A DNA stretch of 64,000 nt from Hymenobacter sp. BT188 (lineage in GTDB: Bacteria; Bacteroidota; Bacteroidia; Cytophagales; Hymenobacteraceae), in contig NZ_JACSCW010000002.1 of the NCBI RefSeq assembly GCF_014333585.1, positions 434,001 through 498,000 on the forward strand, given 5' to 3'. How positions within the stretch are numbered: position 1 is the stretch's first letter; every line of letters begins with the position of its first letter. The notes under the pieces are model-generated. The model saw nothing but the letters and a program-made list of their open reading frames with translations. It had not been told where the DNA came from and did not search any database. A program made the translations under genes and the position numbers. Below, piece after piece: positions 8,602-17,046 of the stretch.

Positions 8602-9162
8602 ATGGAGGCTTTTGCGTATACTGATATCAACGCCCCATTGGTGGAGCGTTGCCGCCTGGGCGACCGCCGTGCCCAAGCTGAAATCTATAAGCGCTACGCG
8701 AAGGCAATGTTCAATGCCTCCCTGCGCATCACCGGCGACTTTGCCGAGGCCGAGGACGTGTTGCAGGAGTCATTTCTGAGCGCGTTTCGCGAGCTGCATA
8801 GCTACAAAGGCGACTCATCGTTTGGTAGCTGGCTCAAGCGCATCGTCATTAATAAAAGTATTAACTGCCTGCGCAATAGGCGCTTGCAGCTGGTGCCGCT
8901 AGCTGATCAGCACGATTCGGTGGGCTCCGATCAGGACGACGACACCGACTTTACGGAAGTAAGCTGGCGCGCCGACCGATTGCGGCGCTGCATTCAGGAA
9001 CTACCCGATGGGTATCGCGTAGTACTCTCACTGTACCTGCTCGAAGGCTATGACCACGCTGAAATAGCAGGTATCCTCAACATAACCGAATCAACCTCCA
9101 AATCGCAGTATAGCAGGGCCCGAAAAAAATTGCTGGAACTAGGGCGCCAGCACGGATTGTAA
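8602..9162 (+). CDS. ECF-family RNA polymerase sigma factor
   Basis: A 186-residue sigma-70 family factor with only regions 2 and 4. Region 2 spans residues 13-85, including AEAEDVLQESFLSAFRELHSY (the DxxQExFLxxxR-like core-binding motif) and GSFGSWLKRI-type region 2.4. Region 4 is at 125-183, with LPDGYRVVLSLYLLEGYDHAEIA followed by an HTH ending SQYSRARKKL. It directs RNA polymerase to a specific regulon. The next gene, 100 bases downstream, encodes a membrane protein placed like an anti-sigma partner, and a secreted adhesin-like gene follows. I infer a surface-stress switch. Start ATG 8602 gives the standard length. Confidence 0.93.
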   Translation: MEAFAYTDINAPLVERCRLGDRRAQAEIYKRYAKAMFNASLRITGDFAEAEDVLQESFLSAFRELHSYKGDSSFGSWLKRIVINKSINCLRNRRLQLVPLADQHDSVGSDQDDDTDFTEVSWRADRLRRCIQELPDGYRVVLSLYLLEGYDHAEIAGILNITESTSKSQYSRARKKLLELGRQHGL

Positions 9163-9261
9163 AGCACCTAGTAAGTGTTGGATAAACCGGCCGGACTAAC
9201 GCTCCACCCACATAGCCGCGGATCATGGTCGAAGGGAAGAAACGTGCGAATAACCACCTGT

Positions 9262-10011
9262 ATGAACGAGAATAAGAAATCACTTGAAGCTTTCGTAGAG
9301 CAGCACCGCGCCGACTTCGACGCGTTCGAGCCGCGTCCCGATCTGTGGGACAGCATCGAAGAGGAGCTGACGACGCACTCTGTGGCGTTCGACGACACGG
9401 AGGAAGTGCCCTTGCGCGTGATAAAACTGGCCCCCGAGCCAGTAATACCAGCCAAAAAAGCTTCCTGGAATAGCCGCTTTGGCATTGCCGCCGCTATTGC
9501 CGTTACGGTACTAGCCGGTGGGGGGCTTTTCTGGCAAAACTCCGCCTCGCCAACTGCCTCTGTTTGGACAAGCATTAGTCCTGCGCCTTACCTTACCATG
9601 GCTCCTACTGAGGAAGAAACCAACGACTCCTTTTATTACGGAACCAACCCTGTAGCTACAGCGGCAGCTAATGCGCCTACCCAGCGTCTGAACACGGCGG
9701 TGAAGCAAATGGAAACCTACTTTGCCTCCCAGATTAAAGAACGGGCCGGCGAGTTGCGCCAGTTGGAAGAAGAAAGCTCTAACGCTCCCGCCGCTGATTG
9801 GCAACGGGAGCTAGCAGTGCTCGACTCAACGTATGCTCAACTCAAAACCGAGCTATACCGCAACCCAGAGCCTGATATGGTGCTCGATGCCATGAATCGC
9901 AACCTGCAAATCAGGGTTGATATCTTAAACCAGCAGTTGCGGACCCGCGAAAGAATGCTGGAGTACCACACTGATGAGCCAGAAGTGGCCAAAAACAGTC
10001 GCAAGCGATGA
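9262..10011 (+). CDS. Membrane protein in anti-sigma position
   Basis: The 249-residue product has an acidic cytoplasmic N-terminal part (residues 1-70, with RPDLWDSIEEEL), one membrane span at about 71-92 (FGIAAAIAVTVLAGGGLFW), and a long periplasmic part predicted to be helical (MNRNLQIRVDILNQQLRTRE). The single span and the position after an ECF sigma gene fit an anti-sigma factor, but no zinc-binding HxxxCxxC motif is present. The start is ATG 9262 (MNENKK); an upstream TTG in frame gives implausible sequence. It overlaps the next gene by 4 bases (ATGA), indicating translational coupling. Confidence 0.75.
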   Translation: MNENKKSLEAFVEQHRADFDAFEPRPDLWDSIEEELTTHSVAFDDTEEVPLRVIKLAPEPVIPAKKASWNSRFGIAAAIAVTVLAGGGLFWQNSASPTASVWTSISPAPYLTMAPTEEETNDSFYYGTNPVATAAANAPTQRLNTAVKQMETYFASQIKERAGELRQLEEESSNAPAADWQRELAVLDSTYAQLKTELYRNPEPDMVLDAMNRNLQIRVDILNQQLRTRERMLEYHTDEPEVAKNSRKR

Positions 10012-11258
10012 AAACGGTCCTGATGGGTTTTAACTATTGTCTGTTGTCGCTGGCTGCGAGCCTGCTGCTGATTTCGCAAGGAAAAGCTGAGCAGCTTTCT
10101 CCACTGGAGCCGACGACTGTTGTCATTGATAATTATCACCAAGGAACTGGCACCGCTCAGCCAAGTATGCCGCAGCAGGGTGGCGCTTCACCTTCCACGG
10201 CGCCAGTACAGCAAGGCAGCCAAGGCCAGCAGGAGATGAGTGCAGTGCCTGCCGTAGAAAAAAGCCGCAAGCTGAGCCGCACCTTTGCGGCTCGTGCCGA
10301 CAAGCCATATTCCCTGCAAACCCGTTACGGCCGCGTCCAGATTAATACCTGGAACCGCACCGAAATCCGCACCGACGTCGACATCATTACCCGCGCCGAC
10401 TCTGACGAAAAAGCGCAGGAGCTGATGAATATGATTCAGGTGAAAATGCTGGAAAACGACCCAAATACGGGCGGAATTGCCGTTCAGTCGAAGTTTGGGG
10501 CTATGCCTAATGGCTGCGCCAGTCGGCAGCGACTCTACGAAGTGAATTACACCGTTTGGCTGCCCAAAAACACGAATTTACGGGTGTACAATACTTTCGG
10601 CGACATCAGCATCAATAACGATTTGACAGGCACTACGGAGCTGGCAGTAGAATACGGCAGCCTGCGCACAAGCCGCTTGGATGGTCCGCAGAACCTGTTA
10701 CGTGTAGGTAATGGTCAGAGCACCATTGCTTTCGCCGGCAAAGCCAGCATCGATGCTTCTTACTCCAAACTCCGCTTAGATGCGGGGGAAGTGGTAGACT
10801 TGCGCAACAACTACTCCGACATCGACATCGGTACTGTGCGCGATCTGACGGTACACAGCAAGTACGGCGACGTGGCTCTGGGTACTGTTCGCAACCTGCG
10901 CGGCTCGTCGGGCTTCTCCAAGTTTAGCATTGATCAGTTAAATGATCAGTTGGATATGAAAGTGCAGTATTGCCCTGTGTTTGAAGTTCGCAACACCGGT
11001 AAAAACTTCCGTCAGATTAATCTGGATGGGGGCTACAGTACTTTCCTGCTAAATTTCTCGGAAGGTGCCGGCTTTGACTTTGATGTAAATACTCAGCACG
11101 GCAAGCTGTTAGTAGACAAAGAGTTAGTGCGCGTCCGGTCGGAGGAAAGTAGCTCCACCACCAGCGATACGCAAGGCAAGTTCGGTGGGGCCAGCGCCAA
11201 AAATTCGGGTAACGTAAACATCAAAGTGCGCTACGGCAACGTGAGCTTTAATAAATAG
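10008..11258 (+). CDS. Secreted DUF4097-like beta-helix/adhesin protein
   Basis: A 416-residue exported protein with signal peptide NYCLLSLAASLLLISQGKAE. A Pro/Gln/Ser-rich linker covers about residues 45-85. The rest is repetitive beta-strand sequence of the putative-adhesin type (DUF4097/DUF4098): LQTRYGRVQINTWNRTEIRT, VYNTFGDISINNDL, LAVEYGSLRTSRL, YSDIDIGTVRDLTVHSKYGD and VNIKVRYGNVSFNK. Each repeat is a YG-x-[VIL] strand turn, suggesting a right-handed solenoid. Its ATG overlaps the stop of the membrane partner, so all three genes likely form one operon under the ECF sigma factor. The ligand is unknown. Confidence 0.8.
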   Translation: MKTVLMGFNYCLLSLAASLLLISQGKAEQLSPLEPTTVVIDNYHQGTGTAQPSMPQQGGASPSTAPVQQGSQGQQEMSAVPAVEKSRKLSRTFAARADKPYSLQTRYGRVQINTWNRTEIRTDVDIITRADSDEKAQELMNMIQVKMLENDPNTGGIAVQSKFGAMPNGCASRQRLYEVNYTVWLPKNTNLRVYNTFGDISINNDLTGTTELAVEYGSLRTSRLDGPQNLLRVGNGQSTIAFAGKASIDASYSKLRLDAGEVVDLRNNYSDIDIGTVRDLTVHSKYGDVALGTVRNLRGSSGFSKFSIDQLNDQLDMKVQYCPVFEVRNTGKNFRQINLDGGYSTFLLNFSEGAGFDFDVNTQHGKLLVDKELVRVRSEESSSTTSDTQGKFGGASAKNSGNVNIKVRYGNVSFNK

Positions 11259-11313
11259 GGCGCTGCAACGCCCTCATCACTATCGTTCTGGTGGTGAGTG
11301 CAGAAGGATAGTG

Positions 11314-11361
11314 AGAAGAGGAGAAAAATCAGCTAGAGCTGGCTTTTCTCCTCTTTATTTT
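11314..11361 (+). terminator. Terminator of the ECF sigma operon
   Basis: AAGAGGAGAAAA pairs with TTTTCTCCTCTT around a loop that itself folds (AGCT-AG-AGCT). A T-rich tail follows. Confidence 0.8.
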
Positions 11362-11411
11362 TTGCTATACTCTACACTGGGGGCAAAATTCATTCACTGT
11401 TGGTCAGCGGC

Positions 11412-11419
11412 TACCTTTG
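11412..11419 (+). promoter_or_regulatory. Candidate -7 element of the PPC-domain gene
   Basis: TACCTTTG matches TAnnTTTG, 18 bases before the ATG at 11438. A TTG triplet lies only about 8 bases upstream, so the -33 part is not convincing. Confidence 0.3.
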
Positions 11420-11437
11420 CGCTACCAACCTGTATAT

Positions 11438-11995
11438 ATGCGCCTTTTACTCACTATTTTTTTGCTGGGACTAACTGTTTTAAAGGCTATTGCTCAAACC
11501 AAGACCGCTATGTCCTCGCCTGCTACACCCGTCGTAGCCGCCCTATCGTCGCCTATGCGCACGTATGCGCTCCGCTTGGCACCTGGTCAGGATTTGCGGC
11601 AGCAACTGCAGGTTTTTGCACAGGCCAATCAGATAAAGGCCGCCACTATTGTTACGGGCGTTGGTAGCCTAACCACTGTTAAGTTGCGCCTCGCCAATCA
11701 GCCTGGACCAACTGAGTATAAAGGGCATTTTGAGGTAGTGTCGCTGGTGGGTACGCTCTCCATAAATGGCAGCCACCTGCATCTGGCCGTTGCTGATTCT
11801 ACGGGCCGGACTATTGGGGGTCATTTAGTAGATGGCAACCTGGTTTACACCACAATGGAACTGGTAGTGGGTGTGCTGGAAGAGCTGGACTTTCGGCGCG
11901 AAACAGATCCTGTTTCTACCTATCAGGAGTTGGTGGTTTATCCGGCTGATCATAAGGCCAAAAAGGCGCGACAAAACAAATCTCCAAAGCCATAA
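11438..11995 (+). CDS. PPC/DUF296-domain protein with signal peptide
   Basis: The 185-residue product begins MRLLLTIFLLGLTVLKAIAQ, a signal peptide. The PPC (DUF296) domain covers about residues 40-160: YALRLAPGQDLRQQLQVFAQ, then AATIVTGVGSLTTVKLRLAN, then FEVVSLVGTLSINGSHLHLA and GGHLVDGNLVYTTMELVVG. In known structures the GxHxHxxx-type His cluster (here SHLHLAVAD and GGHLVDG) can bind metal. Plant versions bind DNA, but bacterial ones are mostly cytoplasmic trimers of unknown role. An exported version is unusual. Start ATG 11438 is preferred to an in-frame TTG at 11417 because it yields a proper signal peptide. Confidence 0.8.
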   Translation: MRLLLTIFLLGLTVLKAIAQTKTAMSSPATPVVAALSSPMRTYALRLAPGQDLRQQLQVFAQANQIKAATIVTGVGSLTTVKLRLANQPGPTEYKGHFEVVSLVGTLSINGSHLHLAVADSTGRTIGGHLVDGNLVYTTMELVVGVLEELDFRRETDPVSTYQELVVYPADHKAKKARQNKSPKP

Positions 11996-12024
11996 AGTAG
12001 TGCCATTCCAGTAACTTACCTACT

Positions 12025-12537
12025 ATGATGTCTTCCTCACCCGTTGTGCCCGCCGACACGCCCCAGGCTGCCGCTTTTCGTCGTGCCATCCAGAATCCGT
12101 TGAAGCTGCGCCTGTTTATGCTGCGCAGCTTACCCATGGCTTACCTGGCAGGTCTGCGCGTGCGCGACGTAACGCCGGAACAGGCTACAGTGACGGTGCC
12201 GTATAAGTACCTGACGAAAAACCCCTTTCGTAGCATCTACTTCGCCTGCCTGAGCATGGCCGCCGAAATGGCTAGTGGTGTGCTCGCGCTGATGCATATC
12301 AGCAGCGGCTCGCCTGTATCGATGCTTGTAACGGGGCTAGAGGCGGAATTTATGAAAAAGGCTGTGGGGCTCATCAGCTTCACTAGCTTCGATGGTGCCC
12401 GTATTGGTCAGGCTATTGCCGAGAGCCGTGCTACTGGCGAGGGTCGCACCGTAGTATGCACCAGCACCGGAACCGATCAGGCCGGTGATATGGTGGCCAT
12501 TTTTCGGATTACGTGGTCGTTTCGGGCTAAGCGCTAA
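12025..12537 (+). CDS. DUF4442 hotdog-fold thioesterase-like protein
   Basis: The 170-residue cytoplasmic protein matches the DUF4442 group of hotdog-fold proteins: an N-terminal helix (LRLFMLRSLPMAYLAGLRV), PYKYLTKNPFRSIYFACLSMAAEMASG (the hotdog helix, with N-P-F-x-S-I-Y-F-A), and C-terminal strands ending VAIFRITWSFRAK. The fold is common in acyl-CoA thioesterases, but no enzyme activity is established for this group. It starts 30 bases after the PPC-domain gene and may be co-transcribed with it. Confidence 0.75.
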   Translation: MMSSSPVVPADTPQAAAFRRAIQNPLKLRLFMLRSLPMAYLAGLRVRDVTPEQATVTVPYKYLTKNPFRSIYFACLSMAAEMASGVLALMHISSGSPVSMLVTGLEAEFMKKAVGLISFTSFDGARIGQAIAESRATGEGRTVVCTSTGTDQAGDMVAIFRITWSFRAKR

Positions 12538-12818
12538 AAAGACTAAGCTGTACTTCAGTTGGGTAGAATAAGGTTGGAATTCCGACTCTTGGCGTTGCTG
12601 GGGGGCTTTTTTACTGGAAAACTGCGTATTTTTAAATCGAAGTGCCTGAATTACAGTTGAGATTGTGCTTGTCTCAAATGCCAGTATACTACTGATACCC
12701 GGCGCAATCTCCGTCTGCGAGAACCAGATAATAAAGACTCCGTATCTTGCAAGCTCGTCATTAGAGCTGCTTGCCACTTGGCAGATTCTGAGACTTTTTG
12801 AACCCTGTGTAGTGGCCC

Positions 12819-13286
12819 ATGTTTTCTCGTATGAACCATATTGCTTACATGAGCCGGGCTGTTCGGCCTCTATCTGATGAGGAATTGCAGGAGCTGCTGG
12901 CGCAATGCCGCCGCGATAATGCCCGCAACAATGTCACTGGCATCCTGTTTTACAGCCACGGCAACATCGCCCAACTGATTGAGGGCGACCCAGCTATTAT
13001 TAGGCCGCTCTTTGAAAAGATTGCTCTGGATGGGCGTCACTCTAACGTGGTCAAGCTCACGGATAAGCCGATTGAATCGCGGAGCTTCCCTGACTGGTCG
13101 ATGGCATTTCATCCGATTGATCCGGAAGGGTTTAGTACACTGACGGGCTTCTTTCTGCCCCATCAGATGCCTGCTACACCTGATACGCTCAGTATTGCTG
13201 ACGCCCTTCTGGTTGATTTGGTGCGCCAGGCCGTATTTGGGGCTAATGATGCAGTCACTGAGCCAGTAAGCACTGACAATCAGTAG
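12819..13286 (+). CDS. BLUF-domain blue-light sensor
   Basis: A 155-residue stand-alone BLUF protein, which binds FAD and senses blue light by rearranging hydrogen bonds around the flavin. The key residues are all present: Tyr10 (HIAYMSRA), Asn34 (RRDNARNNVTG), Gln52 (NIAQLIEGD) and the Trp93/Met95 pair (FPDWSMAF), matching AppA Tyr21, Asn45, Gln63, Trp104 and Met106. The BLUF core fills residues 5-100; the C-terminal 50 residues form the usual capping helices, with no output domain. ATG 12819 or 12831 could be the start. A PAS histidine kinase gene follows 156 bases downstream and could be its partner (inference). Confidence 0.88.
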   Translation: MFSRMNHIAYMSRAVRPLSDEELQELLAQCRRDNARNNVTGILFYSHGNIAQLIEGDPAIIRPLFEKIALDGRHSNVVKLTDKPIESRSFPDWSMAFHPIDPEGFSTLTGFFLPHQMPATPDTLSIADALLVDLVRQAVFGANDAVTEPVSTDNQ

Positions 13287-13442
13287 TGCTGCTTCCTGCT
13301 AAGGCAGTTACTACTCATGAGGATAAAGATTGAGCCCCTTTAGCAGAAAAACAGTTGTTGGTCCGCGTTTAGGCTGCATTTTCTTCTGTTCGCGGCTAGA
13401 CTAATGCCACATTTCATTTTGTTGCTGTCTTGATTTATCTAC

Positions 13443-15299
13443 ATGCGTGACCAGGAGCTTCAGCGTATCCTACGGCACATGCCGGCTGGTATTGCTACCC
13501 TGTTGGGCCCTGAGCTGCGATATGGCTTTGTAAACGAAGCCATGCAGGCCTTATTAGGCGGAAATACCCCTGAGGGCCAGCCCTTGGCCGATGCATCGCT
13601 ACCCGCCGATCTGCGTGAAGTCATGCAGAAGGTCTACGACTCGGGAAGTCCTTTCGTCGCCAAAGCCTATGGCTTGCCTCTTCCCGCAAGCAACGACGAG
13701 CCGCCTACGCCGCGCTACTTTGATATTGCCCTCGAACCCTTGCAGGATGATGCAGACCAAGTACATGGCCTGCTATTATTTGCGGTTGATGTGACAGGAC
13801 AGGAAGAGGCACGCCAACGTGCCCATGAACTGGCTCTCGAAACGCGCCGACTGGATGCGCGCTTACGCGTTCTAACCGAAACTGCCCCCCAGATTACCTT
13901 TACCGTTGACGCAGCTGGCAAATACGAGTATGTAAGTCCGCAGTGGTACTACTTCACCGGGCAGCCTCCCACCGCTGATCTGGATGCGATTTGGCCGCTG
14001 CTTGTCCACCCCGAGGATCGGTTGCGGGTGTTGTATCAAATGGAGGCCGCGCGAAAGGCTGGTATTGGGTGGAGCCACGAATACCGGCTACGGCGCCATG
14101 ATGGGCAATACCGCTGGCTGCTTAGCCGGGCCGTACCCGAGCTGCACGCCCCTGACCAAGCCGCTTACTGGCACGGGGCCGTTACGGAAGTGCACGATCA
14201 GCGCGAGTTAGCCGATGCCCTGCGTCGGGGTGAAGCGGAACTACGTTTTCTGGCCGATAGTATTCCCCAGCTTATCTGGACGGCCACCGCTGAAGGATTT
14301 ATCGACTATTATAATCAGCACACTGCCGAGTATACCGGCATGGCGGCCGATGAGCTAGGGCCCACGGGCTGGGTGTCCTTGATTCATTCTTCTGAGCAAA
14401 CCAGTGCTGCACGCCGCTGGGTACAATGCGTAGCCACCGGCGAAAGCTTTGACGGCCTTTTCCAGATGCGCCGCCACGATGGCCAGTACCGCTGGCACAT
14501 CATCCGGGCCCGGCAGCTGACCGATGCCCGGGGGCTGCGCTGGTTTGGCGCGTGCACGGATGTAGACGATCAGCACCGTCTGCGCGAAGTGCTACAACAC
14601 CAATATGACGAGCTGGCGCGCACCAACCGCGACTTGGATACTTTCGTGTACACCGCCTCACATGATCTGAAACAGCCTTTGTTTAACCTTAGGGGGCTTT
14701 TTGATGAGCTGCGCCGCACAGCCACCTTCGATGACGAGGAGCACGAAGTGCTGCTGCGAATGGTTGATGGGGCTTTGGGACAGCTGGACGTTACGCTCCA
14801 TGATTTGGCCGCTACGGTGCAGGAGCAACGGCAGTTAACAGCCCCCACTGAGGCAATCGACTTGCGTAGTGTAGCCGAGGAAGTGCTGCTGGGTTTGCGC
14901 GTACTCGTAGAGGATGCGGAAGCAACTGTAACCCTTAACTTTGGGGCTGCTCCTACCTTGATATACGGCCGCGCCAACTTGCGTAGCGTACTGCACAATC
15001 TGCTGAGTAACGCCATTAAGTATGCCTGCCCTGAGCGCCCGCCGCGCATAACCATAACGAGCGGTGTGACTGATACTAGTCAACCCTGGCTGAAAGTGCA
15101 GGACAATGGCCTAGGTATGGAAGTGAACAAAGAGGCCGACCCAATATTTCAACTCTTTGACCGTCAGCATTCACACATTAGTGGCACTGGTGTGGGGCTC
15201 TATCTGGTACAGCGCATTGTTACGAGCCGTGGGGGGCATTTAGACGTAGCTAGTACTGTGGGCGAAGGCACAACCTTTACGGTATATTGGTTTAGCTAA
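13443..15299 (+). CDS. PAS-domain sensor histidine kinase
   Basis: This 618-residue soluble kinase has no membrane span. Three PAS-like domains are visible: about 5-120 (degenerate, MPAGIATLLGPELRYGFVNE), 140-250 (APQITFTVDAAGKYEYVSPQ, followed by HRYRLRRHDGQYRW-type PAC), and 265-385 (IPQLIWTATAEGFIDYYNQH). The phosphoacceptor His sits in YTASHDLKQPL near residue 405. The ATPase domain has the N box (LHNLLSNAIKYA), G1 (VQDNGLGM) and G2 (GTGVGLYLVQ). It should autophosphorylate in response to an internal signal; no response regulator is adjacent. The closest sensor neighbour is the BLUF gene upstream. Confidence 0.92.
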   Translation: MRDQELQRILRHMPAGIATLLGPELRYGFVNEAMQALLGGNTPEGQPLADASLPADLREVMQKVYDSGSPFVAKAYGLPLPASNDEPPTPRYFDIALEPLQDDADQVHGLLLFAVDVTGQEEARQRAHELALETRRLDARLRVLTETAPQITFTVDAAGKYEYVSPQWYYFTGQPPTADLDAIWPLLVHPEDRLRVLYQMEAARKAGIGWSHEYRLRRHDGQYRWLLSRAVPELHAPDQAAYWHGAVTEVHDQRELADALRRGEAELRFLADSIPQLIWTATAEGFIDYYNQHTAEYTGMAADELGPTGWVSLIHSSEQTSAARRWVQCVATGESFDGLFQMRRHDGQYRWHIIRARQLTDARGLRWFGACTDVDDQHRLREVLQHQYDELARTNRDLDTFVYTASHDLKQPLFNLRGLFDELRRTATFDDEEHEVLLRMVDGALGQLDVTLHDLAATVQEQRQLTAPTEAIDLRSVAEEVLLGLRVLVEDAEATVTLNFGAAPTLIYGRANLRSVLHNLLSNAIKYACPERPPRITITSGVTDTSQPWLKVQDNGLGMEVNKEADPIFQLFDRQHSHISGTGVGLYLVQRIVTSRGGHLDVASTVGEGTTFTVYWFS

Positions 15300-15368
15300 A
15301 CTCAAAGCCAATACGCCTTCCATGGCTTTGTAAGGCTGGACACTAAGTGCAATTTGCCCCCCAGCGCT

Positions 15369-16952
15369 CTATTCTTCCTCCGCCAAGCTTTCCTTCGTAA
15401 TCACGTCCACCATTCCGTCTTCGCTTACCACAATCGCCATGCACGGATATGGGCTGCTCTCCACGTAGCGAATGGCAGAGTTGTAGCGGGCGCCGCGCGT
15501 ACTGGTGCCCCGCCCCGAAGCCTTGCCATCGAGAATAACCCCGATAGAATAACAGTAAGACTCGGGATCCACGAGCACGGCGCCATCAATAGACGTAACG
15601 AGGCGGGTGATGAGCGGCGTGAGCGGAACGGGCTCAATAAGTGTGCATTGTAGCTTGAGGCGGTCGGCTTCGGCCAGCGCTTCGGTCGTGACGACGACGA
15701 GCGTACCATGCTTTTGCCGACTTGCTTCCAGCACCACGTCCCAGAGGCGCTCCACTTTTTCGGGGGCGGTCAGATCGAAGGTGCGGCGCAGGTCTTTGCG
15801 GAACTGGCTGCGGTTGAGGCGCGCACGTGGCAGACTAGGGTTGCCATAGGTGGTACGCATCAGTACTTTGCCATCGTGCTGAAACTCCCACGCATAGTGC
15901 GTCACAAAGTTGATAACGAACAGATCTTCCCGGCTTGGATCGTAATGACCGATAGGTCGGCCGAGGGCATACACATTCTCGCCATCAGCGAGCAAGCTCA
16001 CGTCGGAAGTAGTCATTTCAAGCAGCTTGCGCACAGCCCGGTAGTCGGTGAGTGGGGTAGGGCAGGTAAGGGCAAAAACTTCCTCCAGATTAGGGTGGCG
16101 GCGCTTGGCCAGATACATCTTGCCCACACCCTCCGCGCCCTCATAGCGTAGGGAAGAAATAGTGTTGTAGGTAGCAAACAGCTTTGCCGTGGCCGGACTG
16201 AGGCCCAACGCCTGTGCAGGCGTATCCATGAGCAGCTTACCAGCGGCGCGCAGTAGCTCGTCGGTTTCGCGGTGACGCAGCAGCATACCCGAGCCAGGTT
16301 CGGGCTCCGTCAATGACTTCACGCACTCCTCATGAAAACGCAGCACCGCCGCCAGGCCCAGCGAGGACGCCAGCAAGCGGCCATCGGTGTAATAGCGGTT
16401 GGGCGTGAGGGCCGGGTGAGTGCGCAGAACTTTGCGGTTGAGGCGCAAAACCGTCAGCACGTAAAAATCACCAATTTGAATGGGTATGCCGGCGAAAGAC
16501 TGGCGCTTTTTATCAACTGAATCTACTTTATCGAGGACTTCCTGCACCGCCAGACGCAGGCCAATGGCGTGCTGCTTCCGGCGAATCATTTCCTCACTCA
16601 TTACCTGCTCGCGGTCAAAATAAGCCCCCCAGGGTTCCCGGAGCTGAAATTCCTGGCCCCGCGCCAGCACTCGACTGAAATGGGCGAAATCAAGGCCACA
16701 GTCAGCAGGCTCCAGGCAGATGGCAGAGAGTACATCTTCGTTTTTCTGGTGAGGCTCAGCCACCGGAATACCAAGCAGGAGCACGTCAGGCGCTAAGTCA
16801 TCATCGAGCGTATCGAAAATGCCATTAGCAATAGCCTGAGCTGCCTGCTGGAAACGAGATTGGTACACCCATATTACCTGCGAGCAGGGTGCAGGCAAGG
16901 GCATGGTGGGTGCTACAGGAGGAGCCGAAACGAGAGGAAGCGGAGAAAGCAT
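15369..16952 (-). CDS. Large protein with C-terminal diadenylate-cyclase-like (DisA_N) domain
   Basis: 527 residues. The last 130 match the DAC/DisA_N nucleotide-binding domain that makes c-di-AMP from two ATP. DGAVLVD at about 456 corresponds to the DGA motif. GTSTRGARYNSAIRY at about 482-497 aligns with the GTRHRAA motif, but the central RHR reads R-Y-N, and AIVVSEDGMVDVI is the final strand. The first 330 residues match no domain I know; they contain PDVLLLGIPVAEPH and a long helical region. It differs from CdaA (membrane), DisA (helix-hairpin-helix) and CdaS. Catalysis is uncertain because the His and second Arg of RHR are replaced. It converges with the kinase gene at its 3' end. Confidence 0.75.
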   Translation of the reverse strand: MLSPLPLVSAPPVAPTMPLPAPCSQVIWVYQSRFQQAAQAIANGIFDTLDDDLAPDVLLLGIPVAEPHQKNEDVLSAICLEPADCGLDFAHFSRVLARGQEFQLREPWGAYFDREQVMSEEMIRRKQHAIGLRLAVQEVLDKVDSVDKKRQSFAGIPIQIGDFYVLTVLRLNRKVLRTHPALTPNRYYTDGRLLASSLGLAAVLRFHEECVKSLTEPEPGSGMLLRHRETDELLRAAGKLLMDTPAQALGLSPATAKLFATYNTISSLRYEGAEGVGKMYLAKRRHPNLEEVFALTCPTPLTDYRAVRKLLEMTTSDVSLLADGENVYALGRPIGHYDPSREDLFVINFVTHYAWEFQHDGKVLMRTTYGNPSLPRARLNRSQFRKDLRRTFDLTAPEKVERLWDVVLEASRQKHGTLVVVTTEALAEADRLKLQCTLIEPVPLTPLITRLVTSIDGAVLVDPESYCYSIGVILDGKASGRGTSTRGARYNSAIRYVESSPYPCMAIVVSEDGMVDVITKESLAEEE

Positions 16953-17046
16953 AGTGTAGGCAGTAAGAAAACGGAGCGGAACAAATAAATATAAGTCACT
17001 GATTTATAATGATATGGATTACAATTGTGTTGCTGATGCGTAGCTT

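Noticed and set aside
11311..11667. 118-residue frame starting within the terminator at 11314
   Set aside because: It overlaps a strong hairpin and then runs out of frame across the PPC-domain gene; composition is unlike a real protein.
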